Positions 40,601 through 49,572 of a stretch of DNA of 64,000 nt are shown here, piece by piece (the first letter of the stretch is position 1; every line of letters begins with the position of its first letter). Where the stretch lies: NCBI RefSeq assembly GCF_015160855.1, contig NZ_CP063373.1, forward strand, positions 7,316,001 to 7,380,000, written 5' to 3'. The position numbers and the translations under genes are program-made. This DNA comes from Streptomyces ferrugineus. GTDB taxonomy: Bacteria; Actinomycetota; Actinomycetes; Streptomycetales; Streptomycetaceae. The notes under the pieces are model-generated. The model was not told the origin of the DNA. It saw nothing but the letters and a program-made list of their open reading frames with translations, and did not search any database.

Positions 40601-42103
40601 TCAGACGCCGGCCAGCACCTCGGCCACCGCCCGCAGATTGACCCGCCCCCGCCCGTACGAGCACAGCGCGCCGCCCTCCGGCAGCCCCGTGTCCACCCGC
40701 ACCGCGTCCGGCCGCCGCCCCAGCAGGGCGTCCCGCAGCAGCACCTGCCAGGGGTGCAGCCCGGCGTCGCAGGTGGCCACGACCAGCGGGGCGGCCCCGC
40801 AGCGCCGCACGATCCCCTCGACGAGGGCGTCCGGGTCCGCGCACTCCCCCGTCACCGCCGTACCCGTCGCCGTGGGGTCGACCGCCCGCACCTCGGTGAG
40901 CAGGTCCTCGCCGCCCCAGTTGAGCGCGGGGTGCGGCGGTGGGAACAGGTCGACGACATGCGCCCCGCGCACGGCGGACGGCACGCCCCGGCCGCGTACG
41001 GCGCGGCGAGCGGCTTCGAGCCCGGCGCCGGTGTCCCGGTCGGCGGTGTCCCGGTCGGCGGCGTCCGCGGTGGGGGGCGTCGCATACCGTTCGGCCAGCC
41101 GCCGCACCCGCCCGGCCGCCTCCTCGATCCGCTCCTGCGGCAGCACCCCGCTCCGCAGCGCGTCGAGCACGGCGTCCCGGCAGTCGACGGTGACGCTCAG
41201 GTCCCCCACGGCGACGATCACCTGATCCGCGCCGGCGGCGAGCGCGATGCGCGCCCCGGCCGCCTCGCCGTACTGCTCGGCGATGGCCTTCATCTCCAGC
41301 GCGTCGCTGACCAGGACACCGTCGAAGCCGAGGTCGTGGCGCAGCAGATCCCGCAGGATGCGGCGGCTGAGTGTGGCGGGACGGTTGGGGTCCAGCGCCG
41401 GATACACCACATGAGCACTCATCAGCATCGGCACACCCGCGGCGATGGCGGCGCGGAAGGGTTCGAGATCGACGAGGAGTTCGTCGTACGGCCGTGGGTC
41501 GATCGCGATGCCGTGGTGACTGTCGGTGACGGTTCCGCCGTGGCCCGGGAAGTGCTTGGCGCAGGACGCGATGGAGCGGGCCTCGGTCGCCGTGATCCAG
41601 GCGCGCAGATGGCGGGCGGCGAGCGCGGGGTCGGCGCCGAAGGAGCGGGTGCGCACGATCGGGTTGTCCGGCCGGTGCTGGAGGTCGGCGACGGGGGCGT
41701 AGGAGGCGGTGATGCCGAGGCCGGCGAGGTGGGCGGCCAGCGCGTCGGCGCAGCGGGCGGTGAGGTTCGGGTCGTCGACGACGCCGAGGGAGTAGGAGCC
41801 GGGGACCTCCGGGGCGCCGGCGGCGACCAGGTGCCCGATGCCGCCGCCCTCGTTGTCGACGGCGACGAGGAGGTCGGGGCGTATCGCGCGCAGCTCGTCC
41901 GTGAGACGGCGCACCTGGGCCGCGTCGCGTATGTTGCGCGTGAAGAGGATGACCCCGCCGAGGCCGCGGTCGACGAGCTCCTTGAGCGTGTCCGGCACGC
42001 TCGTGGCACCGTCGAAGCCGGCGACGAGGCAGCGGTGGGCGGCTTCGTCCAGGTCGAGCGGGAGTGCGGCCGACCGGGGGGACGTGTGCTCGAAGTGGCT
42101 CAC
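40601..42103 (-). CDS. GH3 beta-N-acetylhexosaminidase, NagZ-like
   Basis: A 500-residue GH3 enzyme of the NagZ group. The signature KHFPGHGGTVTDSHH at 183-197 carries the His/Asp acid-base loop special to beta-N-acetylglucosaminidases of GH3, and VSDALEM near 280 holds the nucleophile Asp. Other marks: GLGGVILFTRNI, VAVDNEGGGIGHL (usually DQEGG), and SYAPVADLQHRPDNP. A C-terminal alpha/beta domain of ~150 residues follows. No signal peptide, so it acts in the cytoplasm on imported GlcNAc-containing oligosaccharides or muropeptide sugars. Convergent with the GH-A gene, 12 bases apart. Confidence 0.88.
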   Translation of the reverse strand: MSHFEHTSPRSAALPLDLDEAAHRCLVAGFDGATSVPDTLKELVDRGLGGVILFTRNIRDAAQVRRLTDELRAIRPDLLVAVDNEGGGIGHLVAAGAPEVPGSYSLGVVDDPNLTARCADALAAHLAGLGITASYAPVADLQHRPDNPIVRTRSFGADPALAARHLRAWITATEARSIASCAKHFPGHGGTVTDSHHGIAIDPRPYDELLVDLEPFRAAIAAGVPMLMSAHVVYPALDPNRPATLSRRILRDLLRHDLGFDGVLVSDALEMKAIAEQYGEAAGARIALAAGADQVIVAVGDLSVTVDCRDAVLDALRSGVLPQERIEEAAGRVRRLAERYATPPTADAADRDTADRDTGAGLEAARRAVRGRGVPSAVRGAHVVDLFPPPHPALNWGGEDLLTEVRAVDPTATGTAVTGECADPDALVEGIVRRCGAAPLVVATCDAGLHPWQVLLRDALLGRRPDAVRVDTGLPEGGALCSYGRGRVNLRAVAEVLAGV

Positions 42104-42341
42104 CCCGGCAATGCTCTGGCTCGATCAGCCGAAAGTCAACCTCCCGGTGGATGGCTGATTCAGAGGGCGCGATGCCAGCCGTCTCGGCCCGGTCGCGTCG
42201 CTCGCCCGCCGACGTGCCTTCGGCTCCCGGACACCACCTCGTCATGCCGACCGGGCACGTTTCCGTCGTCCCCCTCCTGTCCTCGCCCTCTAGCAGTGCG
42301 CCCCGCGTCCGCGCGGTGCGACGCGGAAGGACGACCGCGCC

Positions 42342-43358
42342 GTGTCCTCGCTCCCGCTCAGCGATGTCCCCGGACCACTGTCCACCTGCCCCGCCCCCGC
42401 CGCTCCCACCCGCTCCCCCTTCTCCCCGGCCCGCCTCGCCCGTCACGCGCTGACCCTGCTTCCGCTCCTGCTGATCGGCGCGTGGGCGGTGGCCGACTGG
42501 CACACCGTGCGCGACGGCGCGGCGCGGCTCGGCTCCGCCGACCCCTGGTGGCTGCTGTCCGGCCTGTTCTTCACCTGCATGGGCTGGGTCGTCGCCGCGC
42601 TGGTGCGCCAGGGGGCGCTACCGGACCGGCTTCCGCCGGGCCTGCTGCTCGCGTCGCAGTTCGCGGCCGGCGCCGCCAACCACGTGCTGCCGGCGAGCAT
42701 CGGCGCCCACGCCGTCACCCTGCGCTTCCTGCAGGGCCAGGGCATCCCGCTGGCCCGGGGCACCGCCTCGCTCGCCCTGTACTCGCTGGTCAAGCCGATC
42801 GCGAAGACGGCGGTGCTGCTCGGCTTCCTCATCGCCTTCCCCGAGCTGCTGCACCTGGGCGAGCTGGTCCCGGACCGGCGGACGCTGCTCCTGGTGGCCG
42901 CGGGAGTGGTGACGGCTCTCGGGGCGACGGCCGTACTCGTGACGACCGTACGGCCGCTGCGCCGCCCCCTCCTCCGCTTCGTGCGCGCCGCCCTGACCGA
43001 CGCCCGGATCCTGCACACCCGGCCCAGCCGGGTCCTCGCCCTGTGGGGCGGGGCCGCCGCCACCCCGCTGCTCCAGGCGGGCGTGATCGCCTCGGTCGGC
43101 TTCGCGCTCGGCCTGCCGCTGTCCTGGACGCAGGTGACGCTGGCACTCCTCCTCGCCAGCACCGCCGTGGGCGCCGTCCCCGCGCCCGGCGGCATCGGCC
43201 CGGTCGACGCGGCCCTGGTGTTCACGATGGTCACCTTCGGCGCCCCGATGGGCCTGGCCGCGGCCACCGTCATCGGCTACCGCGTCCTGACGGTCTGGGT
43301 CCCCCTGCTGCCCGGCGCGCTGGTGCTCTCGATCATGGTCCAGCGCAGGATCCTGTGA
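42342..43358 (+). CDS. YbhN/UPF0104-type (LPG synthase TM-like) membrane protein
   Basis: A 338-residue membrane protein with about eight helices. HALTLLPLLLIGAWAVADW, WWLLSGLFFTCMGWVVAALV, NHVLPASIGAHAVTLRFL and AVPAPGGIGPVDAALVFTMVTFG fit the flippase-like TM region of lysylphosphatidylglycerol synthases (UPF0104). The aminoacyl-transfer domain is absent. May move a lipid-linked substrate. GTG start at 42342. An 18-base tandem duplication covers its stop codon (43355-43390). Confidence 0.8.
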   Translation: MSSLPLSDVPGPLSTCPAPAAPTRSPFSPARLARHALTLLPLLLIGAWAVADWHTVRDGAARLGSADPWWLLSGLFFTCMGWVVAALVRQGALPDRLPPGLLLASQFAAGAANHVLPASIGAHAVTLRFLQGQGIPLARGTASLALYSLVKPIAKTAVLLGFLIAFPELLHLGELVPDRRTLLLVAAGVVTALGATAVLVTTVRPLRRPLLRFVRAALTDARILHTRPSRVLALWGGAAATPLLQAGVIASVGFALGLPLSWTQVTLALLLASTAVGAVPAPGGIGPVDAALVFTMVTFGAPMGLAAATVIGYRVLTVWVPLLPGALVLSIMVQRRIL

Positions 43359-43403
43359 CCGGCGCCGCCAGAGTGACCGGCGCCGCCAGGAGGAGCGCTC
43401 CCG

Positions 43404-44150
43404 CTACTCCTCCCCGAGCCGCACCACCGCCACCGTGATGTTGTCGGGCCCGCCCGCCTCGATCGCGGCCCGCCACAGTTCGAAGGCCGCCCGGCCGTCG
43501 TCGTGCTCGCCGAGGATCCCGTCGAGCACGTCCGTGGTCAGCGGGTCCGTCAGGCCGTCCGAGCAGACGACGTAGCGCTCGCCCGGCGTGAGCGGCTCGG
43601 TCGTGACATGAGGACTGACCGCGCGGTAGGTGGGCGAGCCGCCCAGGCACTGGGTGACGAGGGTGGTGGCGCGGCCCGGCGGGTGGGGTGGGCTGTCGTC
43701 GACGCTGAGCTGGCGCAGTCCCTCGGCGGAGGCGGCGAGGACCTGGCTGTCGCCGACGTTGAACACCAGCAGCGCGTCGGGCTGGACGACGACTCCGGCG
43801 ATCGTCGTGCCCATCGCGCTGAGCTCACCGGCCTCGTCGCCGCCGGCCGCCTGGTACACGGCCCGGTTGCAGGCGTTCAGCACCTCACGGACGGCGGCCT
43901 CGCTGCTCATGGCCGGACCTAGGGTCGCCATCCGGCGGGCGACCAGGGCGCTGGCCACATCGCCGCCGGGATGCCCGCCGAGCCCGTCGGCCACGGCGAC
44001 GACGAGGGGTGTGCCGAGCGGGAAGACCAGGGTCTGCGGGCTCTCGGTCACGGTGGCGCACAGCGTCCACGGCCCGATGACCAGGCTGTCCTCGTTGCGC
44101 TCGCGCAGCAGTCCGGGATGGCTGATCGCGCTCACGGCGACGTACGGCAT
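43404..44150 (-). CDS. PP2C-type Ser/Thr protein phosphatase
   Basis: A 248-residue soluble PPM phosphatase: SHPGLLRERNEDSLVIGP (metal Asp), VVAVADGLGGHPGGDVAS, MGTTIAGVVVQPDALLVFNVGDSQV, VVCSDGLTDPL and GGPDNITVAVV cover the full set of metal-binding motifs (DG, DG, DN). Likely opposes PknB-type kinases; one kinase is encoded at 54176. ATG start. No partner in an operon. Confidence 0.93.
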   Translation of the reverse strand: MPYVAVSAISHPGLLRERNEDSLVIGPWTLCATVTESPQTLVFPLGTPLVVAVADGLGGHPGGDVASALVARRMATLGPAMSSEAAVREVLNACNRAVYQAAGGDEAGELSAMGTTIAGVVVQPDALLVFNVGDSQVLAASAEGLRQLSVDDSPPHPPGRATTLVTQCLGGSPTYRAVSPHVTTEPLTPGERYVVCSDGLTDPLTTDVLDGILGEHDDGRAAFELWRAAIEAGGPDNITVAVVRLGEE

Positions 44151-44242
44151 GAGGCGCCACCGCCTTCCCGTAGCGGACGAACCGCCCGACTACGAGTCTA
44201 GGAACACCCGCGCCCCACCCGCCAGCGCGACCGGCCCCCGCG

Positions 44243-44650
44243 TCAGCCCTCGTCCGGCGTCAGCCGCAGGGCGATGCTGTTGATGCAGTACCGCTGGTCG
44301 GTCGGGGTGGGGTACCCCTCGCCCTCGAAGACATGCCCGAGGTGGGACCCGCACCGGGCGCACCGCACCTCGGTCCGCACCATCCCGTGCGAGCGGTCCT
44401 CGATCAGCTCCACCGCGTCGGTGTCCTTCGGGTCGAAGAAGGACGGCCAGCCGCAGTGCGACTCGAACTTCGTGGTGGACGTGAACAGTTCGGCGCCGCA
44501 GGCGCGGCAGGAGTAGACGCCCGTCGTCTTGGTGTTGGTGTACTCACCGGTGAAGGCGGGCTCCGTGGCGGCCTCGCGCAGCACGGCGTACTCGGCCGGG
44601 GTCAGCTCCGCGCGCCACTGCTCGTCCGGCTTTTCGACGTCGTACGACAT
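44243..44650 (-). CDS. msrB: Peptide-methionine (R)-S-oxide reductase MsrB
   Basis: A 135-residue enzyme that reduces methionine-R-sulfoxide in proteins. Two zinc CxxC pairs (C48/C51 and C97/C100) and the catalytic Cys in RYCINS (C122) are all present, with the FESHCGWPSF and SHLGHVFEG family motifs. The ATG at 44650 (MSYDVEKP) gives the usual length; the frame opens upstream into murC. Lies 13 bases after murC on the same strand, probably co-transcribed. Confidence 0.96.
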   Translation of the reverse strand: MSYDVEKPDEQWRAELTPAEYAVLREAATEPAFTGEYTNTKTTGVYSCRACGAELFTSTTKFESHCGWPSFFDPKDTDAVELIEDRSHGMVRTEVRCARCGSHLGHVFEGEGYPTPTDQRYCINSIALRLTPDEG

Positions 44651-44663
44651 GAATGCTTGTCCC

Positions 44664-46052
44664 TCACTTCGACAGGCGGTCCAGGATGAGCGGGCCGAGG
44701 TCGGTGACATCGCCCGCGCCCATGGTGAGAACGAGATCACCGGGCTTGGCCATTCCCGCGATGTGCGCGGGGACCGCGGACTTGTCGTGCGCCGCCGTCA
44801 CCTGGGCGCCGGCCGCCCGGGCCGCGTCGATGATCAGCTCGCTGGTGACGCCGGGGATCGGGTCCTCGCGGGCCGGGTAGATGTCCAGGACCAGCGAGGA
44901 GTCCGCGAGGGCGAGGGCCTCGCCCATCTCCTTGCCCAGTTCCTGGGTGCGGGAGAACAGGTGGGGCTGGTAGGCGACCAGGATCCGGGCGTCCCCGGCG
45001 GCGGCGCGCATGGCCTCCAGGTCGGCCACCATCTCGGTCGGGTGGTGGGCGTAGGAGTCGATGACCTGGACGCCCGCGACCTCGCCCTTGAGCTGCAGCC
45101 GCCGCTTGACGCCGGTGTACGCCGCGAGCGCCGGGGCCAGCTCGTCGGCCGGGACGCCCAGGGCCGCGCCCGCCGCGAGGGCGGCCACCGCGTTGAGGGC
45201 GTAGTGGCGGCCCGGGACCGAGACCCCGAAGGTGCGCTCCTGGCCGTCCAGCAGGACGGTGACCTGGCTCTTCAGCCCCTGCGCCAGCACCGACAGCACA
45301 CGTACGTCGGCGTCCTCCGCCTCGCCGTACGTCACCGTCCGCACGGTCCCGGCCACGCGCCGGGTCAGCTCCCGCGCCCCGTCCTGGTCGGCCGAGATCA
45401 CCAGGGTCCCGCCGTCGACGACGCGATCGGCGAAGGTCACGAAGGACTCGTAGATCTCGTCCATCGACGCGTAGTTGGCGTGGTGGTCGAGTTCGACGTT
45501 CAGGACGATGGCGACCTCGGGCGCGTACTTGTGGAAGCTGCGGTCCGATTCATCCGCCTCGGCGACGAAGATGTCGCCGTCGCCGTGCAGGGCGTTCGAG
45601 CCGGGGGCGTCGAGGTCGCCGCCGATGGCGTACGAGGGCTCGAGGCCCAGCTCGGACAGGGAGACCGCCAGCATCGACGTCGTGGTCGTCTTGCCGTGCG
45701 TGCCGGCGACGGCGATCGGGCGCAGCCCCGCCATCAGCGAGGCCAGCGCGTCGGCGCGGTGCACCACCGGGACGCCCCGCTCGGCGGCGCGGGCCAGCTC
45801 GGGGTTGTCCTGCCGGATCGCCGACGACACCACGACACAGCTGGCGTCGTCGGCGAGGTGCTCCGCCGCGTGCCCGATGTGCACGGTCACGCCGAGGGCC
45901 CGCAGCGCCTCGGCGGTCCCGGACTCCTTGGCGTCACTGCCGGCCACCTTGGCCCCACGCTGCGCGAGAATCTTCGCGATCCCCGACATCCCGGCCCCGC
46001 CGATGCCGATGAAGTGCGGTCGGTCCATGGCGGTGGGAATGCCGGGTGCCAT
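44664..46052 (-). CDS. murC: UDP-N-acetylmuramate--L-alanine ligase MurC
   Basis: A 462-residue cytoplasmic Mur ligase adding L-Ala to UDP-MurNAc in peptidoglycan synthesis. HFIGIGGAGMSGIAKIL (13-29) is the N-terminal UDP-binding loop, GTHGKTTT (117-124) the ATP P-loop, EADESDRSF the metal site, and YAHHPTE plus FQPHLFSRT-like YQPHLFSRTQEL the C-terminal motifs. ATG start. Sits apart from the main dcw cluster, as is common in Streptomyces. Upstream gene is the 157-residue conserved protein. Confidence 0.97.
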   Translation of the reverse strand: MAPGIPTAMDRPHFIGIGGAGMSGIAKILAQRGAKVAGSDAKESGTAEALRALGVTVHIGHAAEHLADDASCVVVSSAIRQDNPELARAAERGVPVVHRADALASLMAGLRPIAVAGTHGKTTTTSMLAVSLSELGLEPSYAIGGDLDAPGSNALHGDGDIFVAEADESDRSFHKYAPEVAIVLNVELDHHANYASMDEIYESFVTFADRVVDGGTLVISADQDGARELTRRVAGTVRTVTYGEAEDADVRVLSVLAQGLKSQVTVLLDGQERTFGVSVPGRHYALNAVAALAAGAALGVPADELAPALAAYTGVKRRLQLKGEVAGVQVIDSYAHHPTEMVADLEAMRAAAGDARILVAYQPHLFSRTQELGKEMGEALALADSSLVLDIYPAREDPIPGVTSELIIDAARAAGAQVTAAHDKSAVPAHIAGMAKPGDLVLTMGAGDVTDLGPLILDRLSK

Positions 46053-46138
46053 GCGTGTCTCCCTGTGCGTGCTGGTGCGGCGGACGTTCGACGCCGACCC
46101 TAGTACTTTCCGGTACCTTCTTTGACACCGCTGGTCAG

Positions 46139-46612
46139 CTACGCCTTGCTGTGCGAGAACAGCTTCAGCACCGGCACCCCCACCTTGTGCCGGGCCCGCG
46201 ACGCCCAGTCCCGGTGGAAGAACTCCTCCACGTAGTGGGGATCGGTCAGCACGATGACCTCGTCCGCGCCGACCTCGTCCACCACGGCCTTCAGCGCGTC
46301 CAGCGGATGGTCCTCCAGCAGCCGCCCCTCCGCCTCCGCCCCGGCCGTACGCAGGGCGGTCAGCGACACCTCCAGCGCCCGCTCCCCCGTGCTCAGCGCC
46401 TCCTCGCCCTCCGGGGTCTCGCCCTCCCGCACCGCCTCGTCGAGCTCGCCGAGGGCGATGTCGTCGATGGCGCGCAACAGTCTGTCGGCCTGCTCGCCGC
46501 GTGGCTGGAGCAGCACCTGGAAGGCGACCTGCTCGTCCCCGTGCAAGGTGGTGACGAACTCCACGTCGGCGGACGTCAGGGCCTTCTCAATCATCAAAAC
46601 GCTGGTGAACAC
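46139..46612 (-). CDS. Conserved actinobacterial protein of unknown function (157 aa)
   Basis: A 157-residue soluble protein. N-terminal FVTTLHGDEQVAFQVLLQPRGEQADRLLRAIDDI and C-terminal ADEVIVLTDPHYVEEFFHRDWASRARHKVGVPVLKL resemble a small alpha/beta protein somewhat like a universal-stress or Usp-like fold. Homologues are sometimes labelled indole-3-glycerol phosphate synthase, but no barrel or IGPS motif is seen. Upstream of murC on the same strand, spacing 86 bases. Function not recognised. Confidence 0.7.
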   Translation of the reverse strand: MFTSVLMIEKALTSADVEFVTTLHGDEQVAFQVLLQPRGEQADRLLRAIDDIALGELDEAVREGETPEGEEALSTGERALEVSLTALRTAGAEAEGRLLEDHPLDALKAVVDEVGADEVIVLTDPHYVEEFFHRDWASRARHKVGVPVLKLFSHSKA

Positions 46613-46689
46613 CGGGCGCCCCTTCTGCGGAAACCATCCTGCCCCGTGACTGCACGGGACTGCGACTTTCAGTGTGCCCGGCGGAAGCT

Positions 46690-46715
46690 AAACGGAACGG
46701 TGGATTCCGCCGTTT
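46690..46715. terminator. Imperfect hairpin after the RibD-like gene
   Basis: AAACGG (46690-46695) pairs with CCGTTT (46710-46715), with an inner CGG/CCG pairing and a T-run just after on the plus strand. It lies downstream of the minus-strand gene ending at 46757 and may stop its transcript. Confidence 0.4.
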
Positions 46716-46756
46716 TAAGGACTACGGCACACAGAGAACCCATGTCCGAACCAAGG

Positions 46757-47752
46757 TCACGTCCGCCGGTACCGGCCGAACAGAAAGCCCTCCTCCTCCA
46801 GCAGGGACACCAGCTCGAACCGTTTCGGGACCGCCACCGAGGGCCCGCCGGCGATGCGCTGGGCGTCTCCGGCGGTGAGCATCGGGGAGATCGTCAGACA
46901 GAGTTCGTCGAGCACTCCGGCGGCCACCAGCTGGCCGAGCAGCCGCGGCCCGCCCTCGGTCAGCAGCCGGGTGTGCCCGAGCTCGGCGAGGGCCTGGACG
47001 GCACGGACGGGGTCCACACCGACGCCGTCACCGGCGATCACGACCTGGGCGCCGGCCTTCTCCGCGGCCGCGATCCGGTCCGGGGCCGCGGCGGCGCCGG
47101 TCAGGACGAGGGTGGGCACGGAGGGCGAGGTGAACAGTGGCAGGCCGTAGTCCAGGTCCAGGCTCGCGCTGACCACCGCGATGGCGGGCGCGGGTCCCTG
47201 CCCGGCGGCCTCGCGCGCCTCGGCGAACTCGGCACGCGCGCGTGCCGGGCGGTACCCCTCCTGCCGTACCGTTTCGGCGCCGACGACCACGACGTCCGCC
47301 AGCGCCCGCAGCGTTCCGAAGATCCGCATGTCGGCCGCGGTGGAGATGGGCTGCGAACGCCCGTCGTGCTGGGCGGCCCCGTCCAGGGTGGACACCATGT
47401 TCGCCCGCAACCAGGGCTGCGGGCCGCCGGTCCCGGGCTCGGGCTCGGGGTACGCATAGGCGGCGGCAAGCTCGTCGAGGCTCCACTCCCGGTCGACGAG
47501 ATCCCCACCGGGAACGCCGACGGCCCCACCCCGAGCCCCAGGCCCCGAGGCGACGCCCTCCGAAACCTCCTCGCCACCCCCCTCGGCCGACCCGGCACCA
47601 GTACCGGCCAAGCCGCCCGACCGGCCACCCGGCGCCCCGTCGAGCCCACCGGCCGCAAGCCCACCTCCGGCAGCTCCACCCCCGTCCGCCCCGGCCGTAC
47701 CGCCGGAGGCCCTCGCTGCTGTTTCGTCGGTCACAGGGAACAGGCGTCGCAT
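46757..47752 (-). CDS. RibD C-terminal-type pyrimidine reductase family protein
   Basis: A 331-residue protein related to the reductase half of RibD. ATG at 47752 (MRRLFPVTD) is used; the frame opens further to 47938 but would overlap the zapE promoter. Residues ~15-75 are Gly/Ala-rich and low in complexity. The reductase domain follows: WLRANMVSTLDGAAQHDGRSQ, DVVVVGAETVRQEGYRPAR, GHTRLLTEGGPRLLGQLVAAGVLDELCL. These fit the NADPH/riboflavin-precursor fold, though a stand-alone protein of this kind may have another substrate. Divergent from zapE by 37 bases. Confidence 0.85.
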   Translation of the reverse strand: MRRLFPVTDETAARASGGTAGADGGGAAGGGLAAGGLDGAPGGRSGGLAGTGAGSAEGGGEEVSEGVASGPGARGGAVGVPGGDLVDREWSLDELAAAYAYPEPEPGTGGPQPWLRANMVSTLDGAAQHDGRSQPISTAADMRIFGTLRALADVVVVGAETVRQEGYRPARARAEFAEAREAAGQGPAPAIAVVSASLDLDYGLPLFTSPSVPTLVLTGAAAAPDRIAAAEKAGAQVVIAGDGVGVDPVRAVQALAELGHTRLLTEGGPRLLGQLVAAGVLDELCLTISPMLTAGDAQRIAGGPSVAVPKRFELVSLLEEEGFLFGRYRRT

Positions 47753-47789
47753 GTCATGGAGTGTGGCACGGCGCTTACCATGGTGACCC

Positions 47790-48899
47790 GTGTCGTCCTC
47801 CACAGCCGCGTCCAAGCCGAGCGCGATAGCCGAAGCGAGCCCGCTGTCCCTGTGCGCCCGTGAGCCGCACGTCCCGGCGGACCGGCTGGTCGCCGAGATG
47901 GTGCCGCCGCCGCGCTTCGACTCGGTCCGCTTCAGCACCTACATCCCGGACCCGAACCAGCCCAGCCAGACCGAGGCGGTCCGCGTCCTGGAGGGCTTCG
48001 CGGGCGGGCTCGGCGGGGCGCACGAGAGCGGCGCCGGCAAGAACCGGCGAGGCCTGTTCGGGTTCGGCAGGGCAAGGGCGCCCAAGGCCCCGGCCGGACC
48101 CCGCGGCGTCTACCTCGACGGCGGCTACGGCGTCGGCAAGACCCATCTGCTCGCCTCCCTGTGGCACGCCACCCCGGCCGAGCCGTCCCTGAAGGCGTTC
48201 GGCACCTTCGTGGAGCTGACCAACCTCGTCGGCGCCCTGGGCTTCCAGCAGACGGTGCGGACGCTCTCCGGTCACCGGCTGCTGTGCATCGACGAGTTCG
48301 AGCTGGACGACCCGGGCGACACCGTCCTCGTCTCCACCCTGCTCGGCAAGCTGGTCGACGCGGGCGTCGCGCTCGCCGCCACCTCCAACACGCTGCCCGG
48401 CAAGCTCGGCGAGGGCCGCTTCGCGGCGGCCGACTTCCTGCGCGAGATCCAGGGCCTCGCGGCCCACTTCCGCCCGCTGCGCATCGACGGCGAGGACTAC
48501 CGCCACCGCGGCCTGCCCGAGGCTCCGGCGCCCTACTCCGCCGAACAGGTGACGAAGGCGGCGTACGCCACCGAGGGCGCCTCGCTCGACGACTTCCCGC
48601 GGCTGCTGGAGCACCTCGCCCGCGTCCACCCCAGCCGGTACGGCGCGCTGACCGATGACCTGAAGGCCGTGTGCCTCACCGACGTACAGCCGATTCCCGA
48701 CCAGTCCACCGCCCTGCGGCTCGTGGTGCTCGCCGACCGGCTGTACGACCGTGAGGTCCCGGTCCTGGCCTCCGGGCTGCCCTTCGACCGGCTCTTCAGC
48801 GAGGAGATGCTGAAGGGCGGCTACCGCAAGAAGTACTTCCGCGCGATCTCCCGCCTCACCGCCCTGGCGCGCGACGCCAAGGGCCTCGTCACCGCCTGA
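47790..48899 (+). CDS. zapE: AFG1-like ATPase ZapE (cell division protein)
   Basis: A 369-residue AAA-type ATPase of the AFG1/ZapE family. Walker A GGYGVGKTH at 111-119, Walker B CIDEFEL near 168-174, sensor-type TSNTLP near 204, and FSEEMLKGGYRKKYFRAISRL near the C-terminus. ZapE binds FtsZ and affects the division ring in E. coli; an exact role in Streptomyces is not known. GTG at 47790, with TTACCAT about 13 bases upstream, suggesting a leaderless or short-leader transcript. A strong hairpin (48914-48942) follows. Confidence 0.9.
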   Translation: MSSSTAASKPSAIAEASPLSLCAREPHVPADRLVAEMVPPPRFDSVRFSTYIPDPNQPSQTEAVRVLEGFAGGLGGAHESGAGKNRRGLFGFGRARAPKAPAGPRGVYLDGGYGVGKTHLLASLWHATPAEPSLKAFGTFVELTNLVGALGFQQTVRTLSGHRLLCIDEFELDDPGDTVLVSTLLGKLVDAGVALAATSNTLPGKLGEGRFAAADFLREIQGLAAHFRPLRIDGEDYRHRGLPEAPAPYSAEQVTKAAYATEGASLDDFPRLLEHLARVHPSRYGALTDDLKAVCLTDVQPIPDQSTALRLVVLADRLYDREVPVLASGLPFDRLFSEEMLKGGYRKKYFRAISRLTALARDAKGLVTA

Positions 48900-48913
48900 C
48901 GCCCTCTAACCGC

Positions 48914-48942
48914 TGAACTCCCCCTGGTCAAGGGGGAGTTCA
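48914..48942. terminator. Terminator hairpin after zapE
   Basis: A perfect 12-base stem, TGAACTCCCCCT (48914-48925) with AGGGGGAGTTCA (48931-48942), and a five-base loop GGTCA, 15 bases after the zapE stop. Confidence 0.85.
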
Positions 48943-49092
48943 AGCCATGCCATGCCTGCATTTCAGGCTCTCTTCAGGTGGAAACGTTAAGTTAACCCTG
49001 CAAACAACTTTGCCGGGCTAATGTGTTTCTTGACCAACGGTTGACCAAGCGTTGGCTCGCGCATGAGGAGTGGACTGCCTGGAGGGAGGCGC

Positions 49093-49497
49093 ATGTTCCG
49101 AGGTACGACGGCCCGGACCGTGATGTCACTCCTCGCCGCCGTCCTGCTCGCCCTCCAGTTCTTCGCTCCCCGAGCGTCCTTCGCACACGCGCATACGGTC
49201 AGTCAGGCAGAGGCCAAGGCCCAGCCCGGAAACAAGCTCTCCGGGAAGGCGCTGCGCGACGAAATTCTCATGTCCCGCCAGTGCACACCGTCGGGCGATG
49301 GGGGCCCGACCGATCCGCTGCCCGGCCGGGACCGTTCACGCTTCGCCGACTGCGGGCCCACGGCGCCCGACAGACCGTCGCTCACCCGGGACCCCGCGTC
49401 CGCACACCGGCCGGAGATACCCGGGGCCGGGCAGCACCGCACGTCGAGACCCTCGGCGTCGCACACCCCGGCCGCGCTTCAGGTCTTCCGCTGCTGA
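49093..49497 (+). CDS. Small secreted protein of unknown function
   Basis: A 134-residue protein; ATG at 49093 follows GGAGGGAGG at 49080-49088. N-terminal signal peptide MFRGTTARTVMSLLAAVLLALQFFAPRASFA, then a Pro/Ser/Arg-rich, low-order tail ending FRC. Three Cys in the mature part. No domain recognised. Precedes the carbonic anhydrase gene by 75 bases. Confidence 0.65.
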   Translation: MFRGTTARTVMSLLAAVLLALQFFAPRASFAHAHTVSQAEAKAQPGNKLSGKALRDEILMSRQCTPSGDGGPTDPLPGRDRSRFADCGPTAPDRPSLTRDPASAHRPEIPGAGQHRTSRPSASHTPAALQVFRC

Positions 49498-49572
49498 GAA
49501 GCAGAGCAGTCCCCCCACCTGTCATGTAAACCCCGACGCGCCACAGCGGCGCGCCAGGAGGAGTCACCACAC

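Noticed and set aside
42158..42453. Small plus-strand open frames between the NagZ-like and UPF0104-type genes
   Set aside because: No ribosome site, low-complexity Ser/Pro/Arg translation, and overlap with the GTG-started membrane protein gene.
46139..46612. Naming the 157-residue protein indole-3-glycerol phosphate synthase
   Set aside because: Such labels exist for homologues, but the protein is far too short for the barrel and has none of its motifs.
48986..48996. GTTAA-G-TTAAC palindrome before the small secreted protein gene
   Set aside because: Short, A/T-type palindrome without a second copy or a known regulator; could be chance in this A/T-richer promoter area.
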